64,000 nucleotides of DNA from AC-32 sp963719275 (GCA_963719275.1 CAVRBT010000015.1:1-64000); one strand, 5' to 3'; counted from the stretch's first letter, positions 7,870 through 17,405 are shown. Made by a program: numbers and translations. Notes: generated from the sequence alone by a model not told the origin.

Positions 7870-8805
7870 CTATCGATTCGCGGCCCGGTAGGCGGGAAAG
7901 AAGCCGTCGTAGCCGCCCTCGCCGCCGCTCAGCCGCCGGTACGCGTCCTCGTCGTGGATGGCCTTGCCGACCGCGGCGTCGACAAGGCCCTCCGGGTCGA
8001 AGCGCGCCTTGAAGTGGTGCAGCGAGTCCTGCTTGCCGCCCAGGCCGCCGCCGAGGTGGAAGCGCTCGAAGCCGCGCTCCTGCGCCCAGCGCGCGGCCTC
8101 GAGCAGAACGAGCGTCGAGGAGCCGGTCGACCGGCCGACATCGGTGGTGCCGCTCAGGTGGTAGTGCAGCCACGGCGGCGTCGCGAGGCAGAGCGCGCTC
8201 GCGACGACCTCGCCGTCGATCTCGGCGTCGAAGCGGACGAGCGCATCGCCGAGGCGGTCGAGCGTCTCCCAGTAGGCGGGCTCGAAGAAGTAGAACTCCG
8301 ACGCGTCCACGCGCCGCATCGTGTCTTCGTAGAGCGACACGAACTCGCCCAGGCCCTCCGCCGCGGAGACGGTCGCGCCCGCGTTCTCGGCCTTGCGCAC
8401 CTTGTTCCGGTGCTTCCAGTGCAGTCCCGCGAGCAGGTCGCGGTCGGCGTCGAGACGCCACGCCACGGTCGGCGCGAGCGGCTCGACGTGGACGGGCGCG
8501 TCACGCTGGTTCGCGTACAGCGGATGAAAGCGGACGAAGGTCGACACGACTCCGCGCTCGCGCGCCCAGTCCTCATAGGCGGGCCAGAAGCTCCCGCCGC
8601 CGCCGACCGGCCCGCCGTAGCCGTAGGGCGTGACGACGTCGCGCGGCTCCTCCCGCTCGACCCCGGCGAAGAACGCGCCGTCGTGCTCGAGCAGGAACGG
8701 CCGCCCGCCGTCGAGCAGCGCCGCGCTCTCCACGTACGGGCGGCGGTAGTACGCATCGAGCTCCCCGGTCCGCTCGTCCCAGGAGGCGGGGTCGAGCTCC
8801 CTCAC
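7870..8805 (-). CDS. FemAB/GNAT-fold peptidoglycan- or glycan-modifying acyltransferase
   Basis: The 311-residue protein has the fold signature of FemAB-like transferases: a core with HWKHRNKVRKAENAGATV (about 138), a second half with SALCLATPPWLHYHLSGT (about 225), and GSSTLVLLEAARWAQERGFERFHLGG, the acyl-donor and substrate region seen in FemX and related proteins. Relatives transfer amino acids from aminoacyl-tRNA to cell-wall precursors, or other acyl groups to polysaccharide. It starts at GTG 8805 with a 4-base GTGA overlap to the phosphoglycosyl transferase, so the two are translationally coupled. A glycan-decorating role is inferred. Confidence 0.7.
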   Translation of the reverse strand: MRELDPASWDERTGELDAYYRRPYVESAALLDGGRPFLLEHDGAFFAGVEREEPRDVVTPYGYGGPVGGGGSFWPAYEDWARERGVVSTFVRFHPLYANQRDAPVHVEPLAPTVAWRLDADRDLLAGLHWKHRNKVRKAENAGATVSAAEGLGEFVSLYEDTMRRVDASEFYFFEPAYWETLDRLGDALVRFDAEIDGEVVASALCLATPPWLHYHLSGTTDVGRSTGSSTLVLLEAARWAQERGFERFHLGGGLGGKQDSLHHFKARFDPEGLVDAAVGKAIHDEDAYRRLSGGEGGYDGFFPAYRAANR

Positions 8806-9440
8806 GAGCGTGTCTGGCTCCGCCGCGTCCGCTCGATGTTGAGCGTGTCCTCGACCGGCTCCGGCTCCGGGCGGCCGAGCTGCGTGAACGTCATCAGCAC
8901 GATGCGCGCGTCGAGGCCGAGCGACCAGTTGTCGACGTACCACGCGTCGAGGCGGAAGCGCTCCTCCCACGGGATCTCGTCGCGGCCCATCACCTGCGCC
9001 CAGCCGGTGATCCCGGGCTTGACGGCGAGGCGACGCCGGTCCTCGGGCTCGTAGTTCGCGACCTGCTCGACGAGGTCGGGCCGTGGGCCGACGATGCTCA
9101 TCTGGCCGCGGAGGACGTTCCAGAGCTGCGGCAGCTCGTCGAGGCTCGTGCGCCGGAGGAAGCGGCCGCTGCGGGTGATCCGCGGGTCGTTCGGCAGCAG
9201 CCCGTACGGGTCGTCGCTGAGGTTCAGCTCGCGGCCGAGCTCGACCGCGTCCTTGACCATGGTCCGGAACTTCAGCATCGAGAAGGGGACGCCGTCCTTG
9301 CCCGCGCGCGGCTGGCGGAAGATCACCGGCCGGCCGGACTCGAAGACGATCCAGAGCGCGAGCCCCGCGAAGAGCGGCGAGAGCAGCACGAGCCCGAGAG
9401 CCGCGAGCAGCCGGTCGAGCAGCCCCTTGACGAGCCTCAC
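8802..9440 (-). CDS. Small phosphoglycosyl transferase (bacterial sugar transferase)
   Basis: This 212-residue monotopic phosphoglycosyl transferase has a single N-terminal membrane helix (about 9-30), a basic FRQPRAGKDG segment, MLKFRTM, the catalytic Asp-Glu pair in SLDELPQLWNVLRG, and SIVGPRPD near 125. These enzymes move a sugar-1-phosphate from a nucleotide sugar to undecaprenyl phosphate and thereby start glycan assembly. Length matches the PglC/WcaJ-core class rather than the longer five-helix forms. GTGA overlaps on both sides tie it to a family 4 glycosyltransferase and the FemAB-like gene. A second family member lies at 50583. Confidence 0.88.
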   Translation of the reverse strand: MRLVKGLLDRLLAALGLVLLSPLFAGLALWIVFESGRPVIFRQPRAGKDGVPFSMLKFRTMVKDAVELGRELNLSDDPYGLLPNDPRITRSGRFLRRTSLDELPQLWNVLRGQMSIVGPRPDLVEQVANYEPEDRRRLAVKPGITGWAQVMGRDEIPWEERFRLDAWYVDNWSLGLDARIVLMTFTQLGRPEPEPVEDTLNIERTRRSQTRS

Positions 9441-10531
9441 CGGCGGATCTCCTCGTAGACCGCCTCGTGCTCCGCGGCGGCCGCGTCCCACGTGAGCGCA
9501 CGCCGCGCCGCCTGCGCGCCTTCGAACGCCTTCTGCAGGGCCGCGTCGTCTCCCAGCAGCTCGTCGATCGCGGCGGCGAGGGCCGGCGGGTCCTCGGGCG
9601 GCACGACGCGGCCGGCGGCGAAGTCGGTGATCGGATCGGGCAGGCCGCCGACGTCGGTGACGACGGCAGGGCGCCCGTGCCCGAGCGCGGTCGCCAGCAC
9701 GCCCGAGCTGTCGATCTTCCGGTAGGGCACCACGACAAGCGTAGCCTCGTGCATCAGCCGGGGAATCTCCTCGTCGGCCAGGAAGCCGAGCCGCCACTCG
9801 ACGCGATCGGCGACTCCGAGCTCCGCGGCCAGGCCGCGCAGCGGCTCGACGGGGTCGAGGGGGTCGCCCGCGACGACGAGCCGCGCGCCCGGGAGCTCGC
9901 GTAGGGCGCGCAGGAGCACGTCGAGCCCCTTGTACTCGCGGATCAGGCCGAAGAAGAGGAGCGTGGCGCCGGTCGGCGGCTCCGCCTCGACGCCGCTCTC
10001 GAAGACCGGGTGCTGGATCCGGACCAGCCGCTCCCGCTCCACGCCCAGCTCCGCCAACTGCTCGAGCGCTCGCTCCGACTGAACGACGACGCGGTCGACG
10101 AGCGCGAGCGCCTCGCCCCAGGCCCGCGCGTTCTTCTGGCGGCGCGGCAGGACGTCGTGCGCCGTCAGCACGGTCGGCCGCCGCAGCCGCCGCAGCCAGT
10201 GGAGGTCGTAGCGCGGGATCGCGAGCCACTGCACGTGCGCCACGTCGGGGTCGAGCGCGCGCGTGCGGCGGAGCAGGCGCGCCGCGCTCGGCACGTACTC
10301 GGCGCCCTTCAGCGGCACGCGTAGCTTCGAGCGCGGCGAGCGGCGAACGAGGCGCGACGAAACCGGGAGGAAGACCTCCTCGCGGCGGTAGCCGTCCGGC
10401 TCGGGCGCCTCGCCGTGTGTGAACGGCGAGGTCAGCAGCGTCACGTCGTGCCCGCGGCGCGCCAGCGCCGAGGCGAGCGCGTGGTCGTAGGGCGCCGTGA
10501 AGCTGGGCGGGTCGAGCAGCGCGATCCTCAT
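9437..10531 (-). CDS. Family 4 glycosyltransferase (GT-B)
   Basis: This 364-residue enzyme has the two Rossmann-like halves of GT-B family 4. The N-terminal half carries the acceptor loop (HVQWLAIPRYDLHWL) and TAHDVLPRR. The C-terminal half has LLFFGLIREYKGLDVLLRAL, a donor-site stretch RLMHEATLVVVPYRKIDSSGV in place of the usual E-x7-E, and ALGHGRPAVVTDVGGLPD. The donor sugar cannot be read from sequence. The ATG at 10531 overlaps the stop of the ATP-grasp gene (ATGA). Confidence 0.85.
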   Translation of the reverse strand: MRIALLDPPSFTAPYDHALASALARRGHDVTLLTSPFTHGEAPEPDGYRREEVFLPVSSRLVRRSPRSKLRVPLKGAEYVPSAARLLRRTRALDPDVAHVQWLAIPRYDLHWLRRLRRPTVLTAHDVLPRRQKNARAWGEALALVDRVVVQSERALEQLAELGVERERLVRIQHPVFESGVEAEPPTGATLLFFGLIREYKGLDVLLRALRELPGARLVVAGDPLDPVEPLRGLAAELGVADRVEWRLGFLADEEIPRLMHEATLVVVPYRKIDSSGVLATALGHGRPAVVTDVGGLPDPITDFAAGRVVPPEDPPALAAAIDELLGDDAALQKAFEGAQAARRALTWDAAAAEHEAVYEEIRR

Positions 10532-11676
10532 GCGAGCTTGGAGCGGGCGTAGGCGGGCACGCCCAGCGCGGGCAGCGGGTCGTCCGCCGCGAACACGCCG
10601 CGTACCTTGTGCCGCTGCAGGTACGGCTTCGCCCACCCCACCGGGGACAGCTCGCGCCGCCTCGCCATTTGCAGCGAGACCGCCAGGTCCTTCGCGAAGA
10701 ACGCCCACCAGAGCTCCTGCTGCAGGTCGACCGGCTCGGGCCCCGGCTTGCCGCAGAGATCGTCGTACGCGATCCGCGCCATGTCGAAGTAGCGGCTCAT
10801 CGCGACGCCGGCCCACATCGGGACGCGCGTGTTCACCTCGAGCAGCTTGAAGTCGCCGTCGCGCCGGTCGTAGGCGAACTCGACCTGCGCGAAGCCCTTG
10901 TACCCGGAGGTCTCGAGCAGGCGCAGGCCGAGCTCGCGCACCCGAGGCTGCGGCGTGGTGCGGAAGACGGCGCTCGTGCCGAAGTGGAGCGGGCCCTGCC
11001 GCACCTTCACGCCGGTCACCGTCGCCAGCGGCCGGCCGCTGCGGCCGATGTAGGTGAAGAGCGACCAGATCTCGCGCTCGGAATCCGGCACCAGCTCCTG
11101 CACGACCGTGTCGAACCCGCGCTCCCGCGCCCGCTTCCACGAGGCGACGAGGGCGTCGGGGGTCTGGGCGACGAGCACCTTCTCGCCGAACGCACCGGCG
11201 AAGTGCTGGCCCTCGACCGGCTTGAGCAGAAACGGCGGGCGCAGGTCGAGCGAGCGCAGGGTCTCGATCGAGTCGGCCTCGACCGTCCGCGGCGCGTCGA
11301 GCCCGGCGCGCTCGGCCTCCTGGGGCAGCGTCGCCTTGTGCCGCAGCCGGCGGGCGACCTCGGGGTCGTCGGGCATCGGCAGCTCGAACAGCTCGTTCAC
11401 CTCGTCCCAGTGGCGCAGGACGAGCTCGACGTGGTCGTCGCGCTCCGGGAGCAGGATCGGCTTGACGTCGCCCTGCGCAGCGGCGCGGAGCGCCTTCAGC
11501 ACCGCGTCGTCGCCGTGTGCACGCGAGACGTCGCGCAGGTAGCGGGAGCGCGCCCCGAACTCGTTCGGATGCATCGTGATCCCCGTCACCGGGATGCCCG
11601 CGCGGCCGAGGCTGCGCGCGAACGAGAGCCCGGCCCAGAGCAGGCCGAGCACGACTGCGGGACGGTCAGGGGGCAA
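10528..11676 (-). CDS. ATP-grasp ligase of the carbamoyl-phosphate-synthase-like type
   Basis: The 382-residue protein has a pre-ATP-grasp Rossmann part (VVLGLLWAGLSFARSLGRAG), KATLPQEAERAGLDAPRT, the ATP-binding FLLKPVEGQHF strand, VVQELVPDSEREIWS, and the metal/phosphate-binding FKLLEVNTRVPMW. Such proteins couple a carboxylate to an amine or thiol using ATP. Inside a glycosyltransferase operon it probably builds an amide on a sugar or its donor; this is inference. The apparent start is TTG 11676 with an 11-base overlap into the preceding gene; GTG 11652 is possible but would cut the first beta-strand. Confidence 0.78.
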   Translation of the reverse strand: MPPDRPAVVLGLLWAGLSFARSLGRAGIPVTGITMHPNEFGARSRYLRDVSRAHGDDAVLKALRAAAQGDVKPILLPERDDHVELVLRHWDEVNELFELPMPDDPEVARRLRHKATLPQEAERAGLDAPRTVEADSIETLRSLDLRPPFLLKPVEGQHFAGAFGEKVLVAQTPDALVASWKRARERGFDTVVQELVPDSEREIWSLFTYIGRSGRPLATVTGVKVRQGPLHFGTSAVFRTTPQPRVRELGLRLLETSGYKGFAQVEFAYDRRDGDFKLLEVNTRVPMWAGVAMSRYFDMARIAYDDLCGKPGPEPVDLQQELWWAFFAKDLAVSLQMARRRELSPVGWAKPYLQRHKVRGVFAADDPLPALGVPAYARSKLA

Positions 11677-12676
11677 GGGCGGCCTCGTACGCCTCGATCG
11701 TCGCGGTCGTCACCTCGGGCCAGCCGAAGTGCTCGCGCACGCGCTCCCGCGCGCCCGCGCCGAGCCGCTCGCGCAGCTCCGCGTCTCCGAGTAGCCGCTC
11801 GAGCGCCGCGCGCAGGGCGGGAACATCGCGCGGCGGCACGAACAATCCCGTCTCGCCGTCCACGACAAGATCGAGCAGCCCGCCGACCGCGCTTGCGACC
11901 ACCGGCCGCCCGTGCGCCATCGCCTCCAGGCACGCGACGCCGAAGCCCTCCCGGTGCGACGGCACCGCCACCACGGCTGCGCGCTCGAAGAACGGCCCGA
12001 GCTCGTGGCGCGGCACGAACCCGCGCGCCTGCGGGACCCGGTCCCGCAGCGGCCCGTCGCCCGCGACGACGAGCGTCATTCCGTCCGCAGCCTGCACGAG
12101 CTCGAGGATGCCTTTCTCGGGCGAGAGGCGCCCGACGAACAGCACCTCCGGCGGGCTCGCCGGCTCGCCCACCGCTCGCGGCAGCTCGACGCCGCTCGGG
12201 ACCACCCGCACCTCGCGCGCGCCGAGCTCCCGTGCCGCGTCCGCGAGCGCCGTCGAGGCGCATACGACCAAACGCGCCCGCGAGAGCACGCGCCGGGCGA
12301 GCGGCTTAACCCGCCGCGCGAGCTCGACGTCGGTCCCCCACAGCTGCACCACGAACGGCTTCCCGGTCGTGAGCGCGACCGCGCCCGCGGGGAGCCAGTG
12401 GGCGTGGACGAGGTCGGCGTCCCGCGCCGCCCGCCGGGCCGCGCGCGCGAACGAGCCGAGCATCGCCGGAACGAGCGCGACCTTCCACGGCGCCCGTCGC
12501 AAGTTGCCCACGACGCCGGCGCCGTACGCGATCCCGTAGTGCCGAAACGACGCGGGCGAGACCACGTCCACATCGACGCCCCGCGCGCGGAGCTGCTCGA
12601 CCGCGTCCGCGACGAAGCTTCCCGCCGGATCGCCCTCGTACCGCGGGTACGACGTCGTCAGCACGGCGACTTTCAC
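11666..12676 (-). CDS. Family 4 glycosyltransferase (GT-B)
   Basis: This 336-residue enzyme shows the family 4 pattern clearly: VLTTSYPRYEGDPAGSFV at the N-terminus, LVHAHWLPAG, VVCASTALADAARELG, VVPSGVEL, LFVGRLSPEKG, and the donor-site motif PSHREGFGVACLEAMAHGRPVV in which the E-x7-E glutamates are present. It starts at GTG 12676, sharing GTGA with the end of the polymerase gene. It probably adds one sugar of the repeat unit whose assembly is begun by the phosphoglycosyl transferase in the same operon. Confidence 0.88.
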   Translation of the reverse strand: MKVAVLTTSYPRYEGDPAGSFVADAVEQLRARGVDVDVVSPASFRHYGIAYGAGVVGNLRRAPWKVALVPAMLGSFARAARRAARDADLVHAHWLPAGAVALTTGKPFVVQLWGTDVELARRVKPLARRVLSRARLVVCASTALADAARELGAREVRVVPSGVELPRAVGEPASPPEVLFVGRLSPEKGILELVQAADGMTLVVAGDGPLRDRVPQARGFVPRHELGPFFERAAVVAVPSHREGFGVACLEAMAHGRPVVASAVGGLLDLVVDGETGLFVPPRDVPALRAALERLLGDAELRERLGAGARERVREHFGWPEVTTATIEAYEAALAP

Positions 12677-14007
12677 GGGATCCTGGAAGCCGTGGGCTGA
12701 GAGAAGACCACGGGCGTCGCCAGCGCCAGCATCACGAACACGTAGAAGTAGAGGAACGGGATCGTCAGGTAGAAGGCGTTCGAGGCGAGCGTTCCGACCA
12801 GGGCCGCGGTCATTCCCCAGGCGAGCGGCCGCAGCCGCGCCGCAAGCGGGTCGCCCACCGCGGCGAGGGCCTTGCCCAGCCGCCGAGCCGCGCCCAGCCG
12901 CGCGAACAGCCACCACAGGAAGACCACGAACAGCGCCGCTCCGACGAGGCCGCCCTCGACGATCAGCATCACGTAGTACGAGTGCGGCCCCCAGTTCGTC
13001 TTGCCGGTGACGAACTCGTAGTAGACCGAGAAGTTGTTGAAGCCGAGCCCGAAGAACGGGTGCTGGTGCAGCACCTGCGGGATGAAGTCGTAGACGCCGA
13101 GGTGGGCCGATGTCGAGCTGCCGCCGGTCTGGATGCGCGAGCGGATCACGACCTCGAAGAAGTGCCGCCGCCGATAGAGCTCGAAGGCCACCGGCAGCGC
13201 GACCAGCGCGAGCGGCAGGAGCGCGAGGCGCGAGAAGAGCAGGTGCCGGTACGGGATCAGCAGCACGATCGCGCCGACCGCGAGCCCGAGGATCCCGCTG
13301 CGGGAGAGCGTCGCCAGCTCCACCAGCAGCAGGAAGCCGATCAGCACCGCGAGGGGCGTCCGCAGCCGGTGCCCGCGCTCCAGGCGCAGGTAGATCGGCG
13401 AGAGGATCAGGATCGGCAGCAGCAGCTCGATGCCGAGGTGGTTCGGGTCGCCGGTGAGCGCGTTCGGCCGGTAGACGCTCGCGCCGTTGACGGCGCCGTA
13501 GATGTTGATCTGGCTCGCCCCGCGCGTGAGCGGCTCGAGCACGACCGCGTCCAGGTTGCGGCCGGCCTGCGCCGAGAGCAGCTGCAGGATCCCGTAGGCG
13601 CCGTTCGCGGCGATCCCGCCGAGGAACCAGGCCAGCGTCTTCCAGTAGAACGCGAGCGGCTTGCGCGCGAGATAGATCACGCCGACGACGAGGAAGCCGA
13701 AGTGCAACAGCCACTTCACGAGCCCCTTGCCGAACTGGTCGAGCGCCTGCCCGGTCTCGAGGTTGAAGAAGCCGATCAGGTAGACGAGCAGAAACGCGCC
13801 GAGGAAGAGGATCAGCACCGCCGCCGTCCGCGGCACCGGCCCGCTGCGCCGGCCGAGCCGGTCGAGCGCGTAGAAGAGCAGGAACCCGCCCGCGGCGAGG
13901 TCGGCGAGGAAGAGCGACCCCGCGACATTCCACTGGACCTTCGCGAACGTGCAGCAGAACGCCGTCGCCAGGAAGAAGAACGGGACGAGCCTGCTCTCGT
14001 TGGTCAT
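12673..14007 (-). CDS. O-antigen polymerase/ligase-like membrane protein (Wzy or WaaL family)
   Basis: The 444-residue protein has about ten to twelve membrane helices and one larger outer loop near residues 265-330 that contains FGLGFNNFSVYYEFVTG and GPHSYYVMLIVEGG, matching the conserved loop of the O-antigen ligase/polymerase family, which handles undecaprenyl-linked glycan outside the membrane. Its ATG at 14007 follows AGGAG at good spacing. Upstream lies a 97-base gap almost filled by the two-hairpin element, while the downstream end overlaps the next gene. Whether it polymerises repeats or attaches the glycan cannot be told. A second member lies at 35418. Confidence 0.8.
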   Translation of the reverse strand: MTNESRLVPFFFLATAFCCTFAKVQWNVAGSLFLADLAAGGFLLFYALDRLGRRSGPVPRTAAVLILFLGAFLLVYLIGFFNLETGQALDQFGKGLVKWLLHFGFLVVGVIYLARKPLAFYWKTLAWFLGGIAANGAYGILQLLSAQAGRNLDAVVLEPLTRGASQINIYGAVNGASVYRPNALTGDPNHLGIELLLPILILSPIYLRLERGHRLRTPLAVLIGFLLLVELATLSRSGILGLAVGAIVLLIPYRHLLFSRLALLPLALVALPVAFELYRRRHFFEVVIRSRIQTGGSSTSAHLGVYDFIPQVLHQHPFFGLGFNNFSVYYEFVTGKTNWGPHSYYVMLIVEGGLVGAALFVVFLWWLFARLGAARRLGKALAAVGDPLAARLRPLAWGMTAALVGTLASNAFYLTIPFLYFYVFVMLALATPVVFSQPTASRIP

Positions 14008-14038
14008 GGCCGTAACTCCTGTCGACCAGCCACTCGGT

Positions 14039-14107
14039 CGGTCATTGCAGACGGACACGCGGGCGAAGCCCGCATGTCCTGATAGCGGCACCGCACGCGG
14101 CGCCTCA
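14039..14107 (+). repeat. Two-hairpin element A, copy 1
   Basis: Left end CGGTCATTGCAGACGG, then a stem of about 12 pairs with a GAA loop (centre GGGCGAAGCCC), CCTGA, and a second hairpin (GGCACCGC with GCGGCGCC). The right end CCTCA supplies the TGA stop of the leftward glycosyltransferase at 14105. It lies between two genes of the operon and accounts for nearly the whole gap. Confidence 0.75.
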
Positions 14108-15355
14108 GTCCAGGCTCCAGAGCAGGTCCGCCAGCTCCTCGACGCGTGTCGTGCGCGAGAGCCGGCGGCGGTCCTCCTCGGTGAGGTAGCCGTTGCCGAG
14201 CCGCCCCGCCTTCCAGCGCCCGTGCAGGCCCACGAGCGCCTCGCGGATCCCTTTCTCGTCCTCGGGCCCGACGACGATTCCGGCGCCGGTCTCGCGCACG
14301 AGCTTCGCCGCCACGCCGTCGGTCGGCACGGCCGCGAGTATCGGCCGTTCGGCGGCGAGGTACTCGAAGATCTTCCCGCTCGGCACGACCTTCCCGCGCC
14401 CCGCCGCGTCGGGCAGGAGCAGGAGGTTCAACTCGGAGTCGCGCTGCAACTCGAGCGCGCGCCGGTGCGGCAGGTAGTCGAGGAGCTCGAGCCGGTCGCC
14501 GAGGTCGAGCTCCTCCACCCACTCTCGGTCGACGGAGCGGAAGTCGCCGACGAAACGCGCAACGACGTCGTCCAGCCCCGAGGAGGCGAGCGCGGAGAGG
14601 AAGGCGCGCGGGTTGCGCTTGCCGAAGAAGCTGCCCGTGTGCGTGATCCGGAAGCGGTCGCCGGGGATGTACTCGAGCCCCGTGAAGTCGTCGAAGTCGC
14701 AGCCGTTCGGGATCACGCGCACGGGGCCGGACGGTTCGAACTCGCGCAGCTCGTCCGCGATCGCCTCCGAGACCGCGACGATCCCGTCGGCGTTGTTCGC
14801 GACCAGCCGCACGACGCGCTCGAGCGCCTTCTCCTTCGCCTGCACCGTCCTGCGCTCGAAGCGGCGGTCGGCGTTCTGTACCAGCGAGTCGCGCTGGTCG
14901 GCGACCCACGGCACGCCGGTGAGCTTCTTCACGCTCGCGCCGATCAGGTTCATCGAGAGCGGCGGGCTCGTCGTGACGACCGCGTCGATGCCCTCGTTGC
15001 GCACGATGCGCACGGCCGCGGGGATCGCCGTCGGCGCCCACGTGACGCTCGCGTCCGGGAGGAGCAGCCGCCTGCCCGCGAGCCGCGCCTGCGCGAGCGC
15101 GAGGTCGACGCCGGTCAGGCCGCGCAGCTCCTCGGACGGGAGGCGCGCCTTCGGCCCGAGGTAGCGCGCGCGGTGGACGAAGGCCTGCGTGGGCGGCCGG
15201 AGCTCCTCGTCGCGGTGCAGCCACTTCGGGTCGTCGGGAGCCAGCACGTGCGTCTCGATCCCGAGCGACGGCAGATGGGTCGCAAGCTTCAGCGGCCGCT
15301 GGACTCCGCCTCCGCCGGCCGGCGGGAAATACATGGTCACGAGCAGGACTTTCAT
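14105..15355 (-). CDS. Family 4 glycosyltransferase (WbuB-like)
   Basis: This 416-residue GT-B enzyme has a Gly-rich N-terminus with PPAGGGGVQRPLKLATHLPSLG, a membrane-facing acceptor region (TTSPPLSMNLIGASVKKLTG), VADQRDSLVQNADRRFE, SEAIADEL, VIPNGCDFDDF, HTGSFFGKRNPRAF and a C-terminal donor region PSGKIFEYLAAERPILAAVP containing the family glutamate. It resembles WbuB-type enzymes of surface polysaccharide operons. The ATG at 15355 is 4 bases behind the previous stop; the stop codon at 14105 lies in the right end of two-hairpin element copy 1. Confidence 0.85.
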   Translation of the reverse strand: MKVLLVTMYFPPAGGGGVQRPLKLATHLPSLGIETHVLAPDDPKWLHRDEELRPPTQAFVHRARYLGPKARLPSEELRGLTGVDLALAQARLAGRRLLLPDASVTWAPTAIPAAVRIVRNEGIDAVVTTSPPLSMNLIGASVKKLTGVPWVADQRDSLVQNADRRFERRTVQAKEKALERVVRLVANNADGIVAVSEAIADELREFEPSGPVRVIPNGCDFDDFTGLEYIPGDRFRITHTGSFFGKRNPRAFLSALASSGLDDVVARFVGDFRSVDREWVEELDLGDRLELLDYLPHRRALELQRDSELNLLLLPDAAGRGKVVPSGKIFEYLAAERPILAAVPTDGVAAKLVRETGAGIVVGPEDEKGIREALVGLHGRWKAGRLGNGYLTEEDRRRLSRTTRVEELADLLWSLD

Positions 15356-15359
15356 TGGA

Positions 15360-17405
15360 TCATGGCAGGCGGTAGAGAACGTAACGCGAGCCGACGTAGA
15401 CGCGCGGCAGCCGGAAGCGAACGTTGCCGACGCGCCGGCGGTCGACCAGCAGCCAGTGCGCGCCGTAGCGGCGCGGCAGTGAGAGCGGGCCGCCGTCGCG
15501 GAAGAATCTCTCAGCGTCGTGGACGCGCTTCGTGGGGCGGTTCGCGCGCGTGTCCGCGACGTGCGACTGGGGCGCCGAGCTCACGTAGACCGGTGCGAAC
15601 GCCCCGAGCTCGTACCCCGTCAGCGGGTCGGAGAAGACCACGTCGCCGTCCGGCACGTTCGCCCGCACCGCGGCCACGAGCTTGTGCGGCAGGCCGAGCC
15701 GGGCGGACGGAGAATGCGTCCAGTGCGAGTAGCCGTGCACGCCGACGGGGACGAGGAAGAGCGCGACGGCGGCGGCGGCGAGCATCGGCGGCCCTTCGAC
15801 CTGCGGGATGCGCCGGCCGGCCACGACCGCGGCGAGCAGCGCCGCGATCGCCGCTCCGAACGCGATCCAGGCCAGCACGCCCGGCCCGCCGTGCACGAAG
15901 CGGTACGGGCTGCCGAAGTCCCCCGGGTATGCGAGCTGGAGCCCGATCCCGGCCGCGAGCGCCACTGGCAGCACCGTCCAGCGCAGGAAACCTGCGAGCA
16001 CCAGCGCGCCGCCGACGAGCACGAACGGGCGCGGCGAGAAGGCGATGATGCGGCGCGCCTGCGAGATCGAGATCGCGTCCGCGAAGTGCGGGAAGACGAA
16101 TGGCAGCAGCCCGATCGCGAGAGTCGCGAGCATCGAGCCGAGCACGAACGCCCCCCACATGCGTCGGTGCGCGAAGACGGCGAGCGGGAGGAGCACCAGC
16201 GCGGCAACGGCGATCGCCCCTGCACGGCCGAAGAGCTCGGGGGTGAGCCGGTAGCTGTGCAGGCCGAACACGTCGAGCTCCCTCGCGTACCCCGCAAAGG
16301 CGCGGCGCAGCTCCGAGTGCGAGGGGTTGTGCGAAGCGGTCTCGCGCACGATCGGGATCAGCCAGAGGGTGACGAGCCCTGCGGGGACGACGATCGCCGC
16401 GATCGCGGCGCCGATGTGCGGCAGGTCGTGCCGAGTATCCAACGCGGCTCGCACGACCAGGAACCCGGCCAGGCCGATCGCCAGGAGCACCGAATAACTC
16501 GGGTGCACGAGCGTCAGCGCGGTCGACGCAACGGCGACGGAAACCAACAGCGGGCCAGAGGGCTCCCGTATGTATCCGAAGACGAGCGCGAGCAGCGCAG
16601 GCAACAACAGAACGCGCGACGCGGTCGCCGGGAGGGCGAGCGAGGGGTAGGAGCCGCCGTGCCCGGGAGCGAGGCCCAGCAGGGCGAAGTGCGCCAGCGC
16701 GGTCGCAACACCCGCCCAGCGCGAGCGGAAGAGGATCGTGCCGGCCTCGTAGGTCAGCACGAACGAGAGCGGAAGCAGCACGGCCGGCCAGTGCAGGAAG
16801 ACCGAAGGCGCGCCGACGCCGGCCAGTCGCGCGATGAGGGCGACAGCCGCGTGCCAGAGCGGGAACGCGTAGCCCGGGTGGAGCCCGCCGTCGCGAAACT
16901 CGTCGACGGAGCGGAGCGAGAGCGAGTCGAAGGCGAGCAGCTTCTGCACGCGCGCGAGGTGGAAGAAGGCGTCGCCGTCGTAGCGGGAGACCCACCACAG
17001 TGAGATCCCGACCGCGAACCCGAGCACCAGCATCGCAACGCTCCAGCTCGAGAGCTCGGCCGAGCGGCGGGCGGCGAAGGGCAGCGCAGCGGCTGCGACG
17101 AGGCCGAGCAGCACGAGCGTGAGCCAGAGCGACGCGTGCAGCGCAAACATCGCCGTTGTCGCGCAAAAGAGCGCGCCCATCGTCCAGGTGAACATCGCTG
17201 CCACGCCGTGCACGCCGAGGGCACGCGCGACGAGCGCGCCGGGCACGAGTAGGCACGCGGTCGCGGCCGCGAGACGCAGCTCGAGCCCGAACCCCTCCGG
17301 GGGCAACAGCCGTGAGAGCCCGAGCAGGGTCGGAGCCGCGAGCCACGCAACGGGAAGCGAGCGCCGGCCCAGGCGCAGGCCGAGGTCCGCGGTCAAGGTG
17401 CTCAT
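15360..17405 (-). CDS. Large polytopic membrane protein, probable GT-C-type glycosyltransferase
   Basis: The 681-residue protein has about thirteen or more membrane helices followed by a C-terminal extracytoplasmic domain of about 110 residues. An early outer loop holds SRYDGDAFFHLARVQKLL, in which the acidic pair and His recall the first-loop motif of GT-C lipid-linked sugar transferases. A later part, DVVFSDPLTGYELGAFAPVYV and YGAHWLLVDRR, resembles the soluble tail of DUF6541-like proteins. It probably transfers sugars from a polyprenyl donor outside the membrane. It starts at ATG 17405 with an ATGA overlap to the family 2 enzyme. Confidence 0.65.
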   Translation of the reverse strand: MSTLTADLGLRLGRRSLPVAWLAAPTLLGLSRLLPPEGFGLELRLAAATACLLVPGALVARALGVHGVAAMFTWTMGALFCATTAMFALHASLWLTLVLLGLVAAAALPFAARRSAELSSWSVAMLVLGFAVGISLWWVSRYDGDAFFHLARVQKLLAFDSLSLRSVDEFRDGGLHPGYAFPLWHAAVALIARLAGVGAPSVFLHWPAVLLPLSFVLTYEAGTILFRSRWAGVATALAHFALLGLAPGHGGSYPSLALPATASRVLLLPALLALVFGYIREPSGPLLVSVAVASTALTLVHPSYSVLLAIGLAGFLVVRAALDTRHDLPHIGAAIAAIVVPAGLVTLWLIPIVRETASHNPSHSELRRAFAGYARELDVFGLHSYRLTPELFGRAGAIAVAALVLLPLAVFAHRRMWGAFVLGSMLATLAIGLLPFVFPHFADAISISQARRIIAFSPRPFVLVGGALVLAGFLRWTVLPVALAAGIGLQLAYPGDFGSPYRFVHGGPGVLAWIAFGAAIAALLAAVVAGRRIPQVEGPPMLAAAAVALFLVPVGVHGYSHWTHSPSARLGLPHKLVAAVRANVPDGDVVFSDPLTGYELGAFAPVYVSSAPQSHVADTRANRPTKRVHDAERFFRDGGPLSLPRRYGAHWLLVDRRRVGNVRFRLPRVYVGSRYVLYRLP

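Noticed and set aside
12673..14091. A longer start (14091) for the polymerase gene through element A
   Set aside because: ATG 14007 has a good AGGAG site and a normal membrane-protein start; the extra 28 residues are encoded by the repeat and leader.
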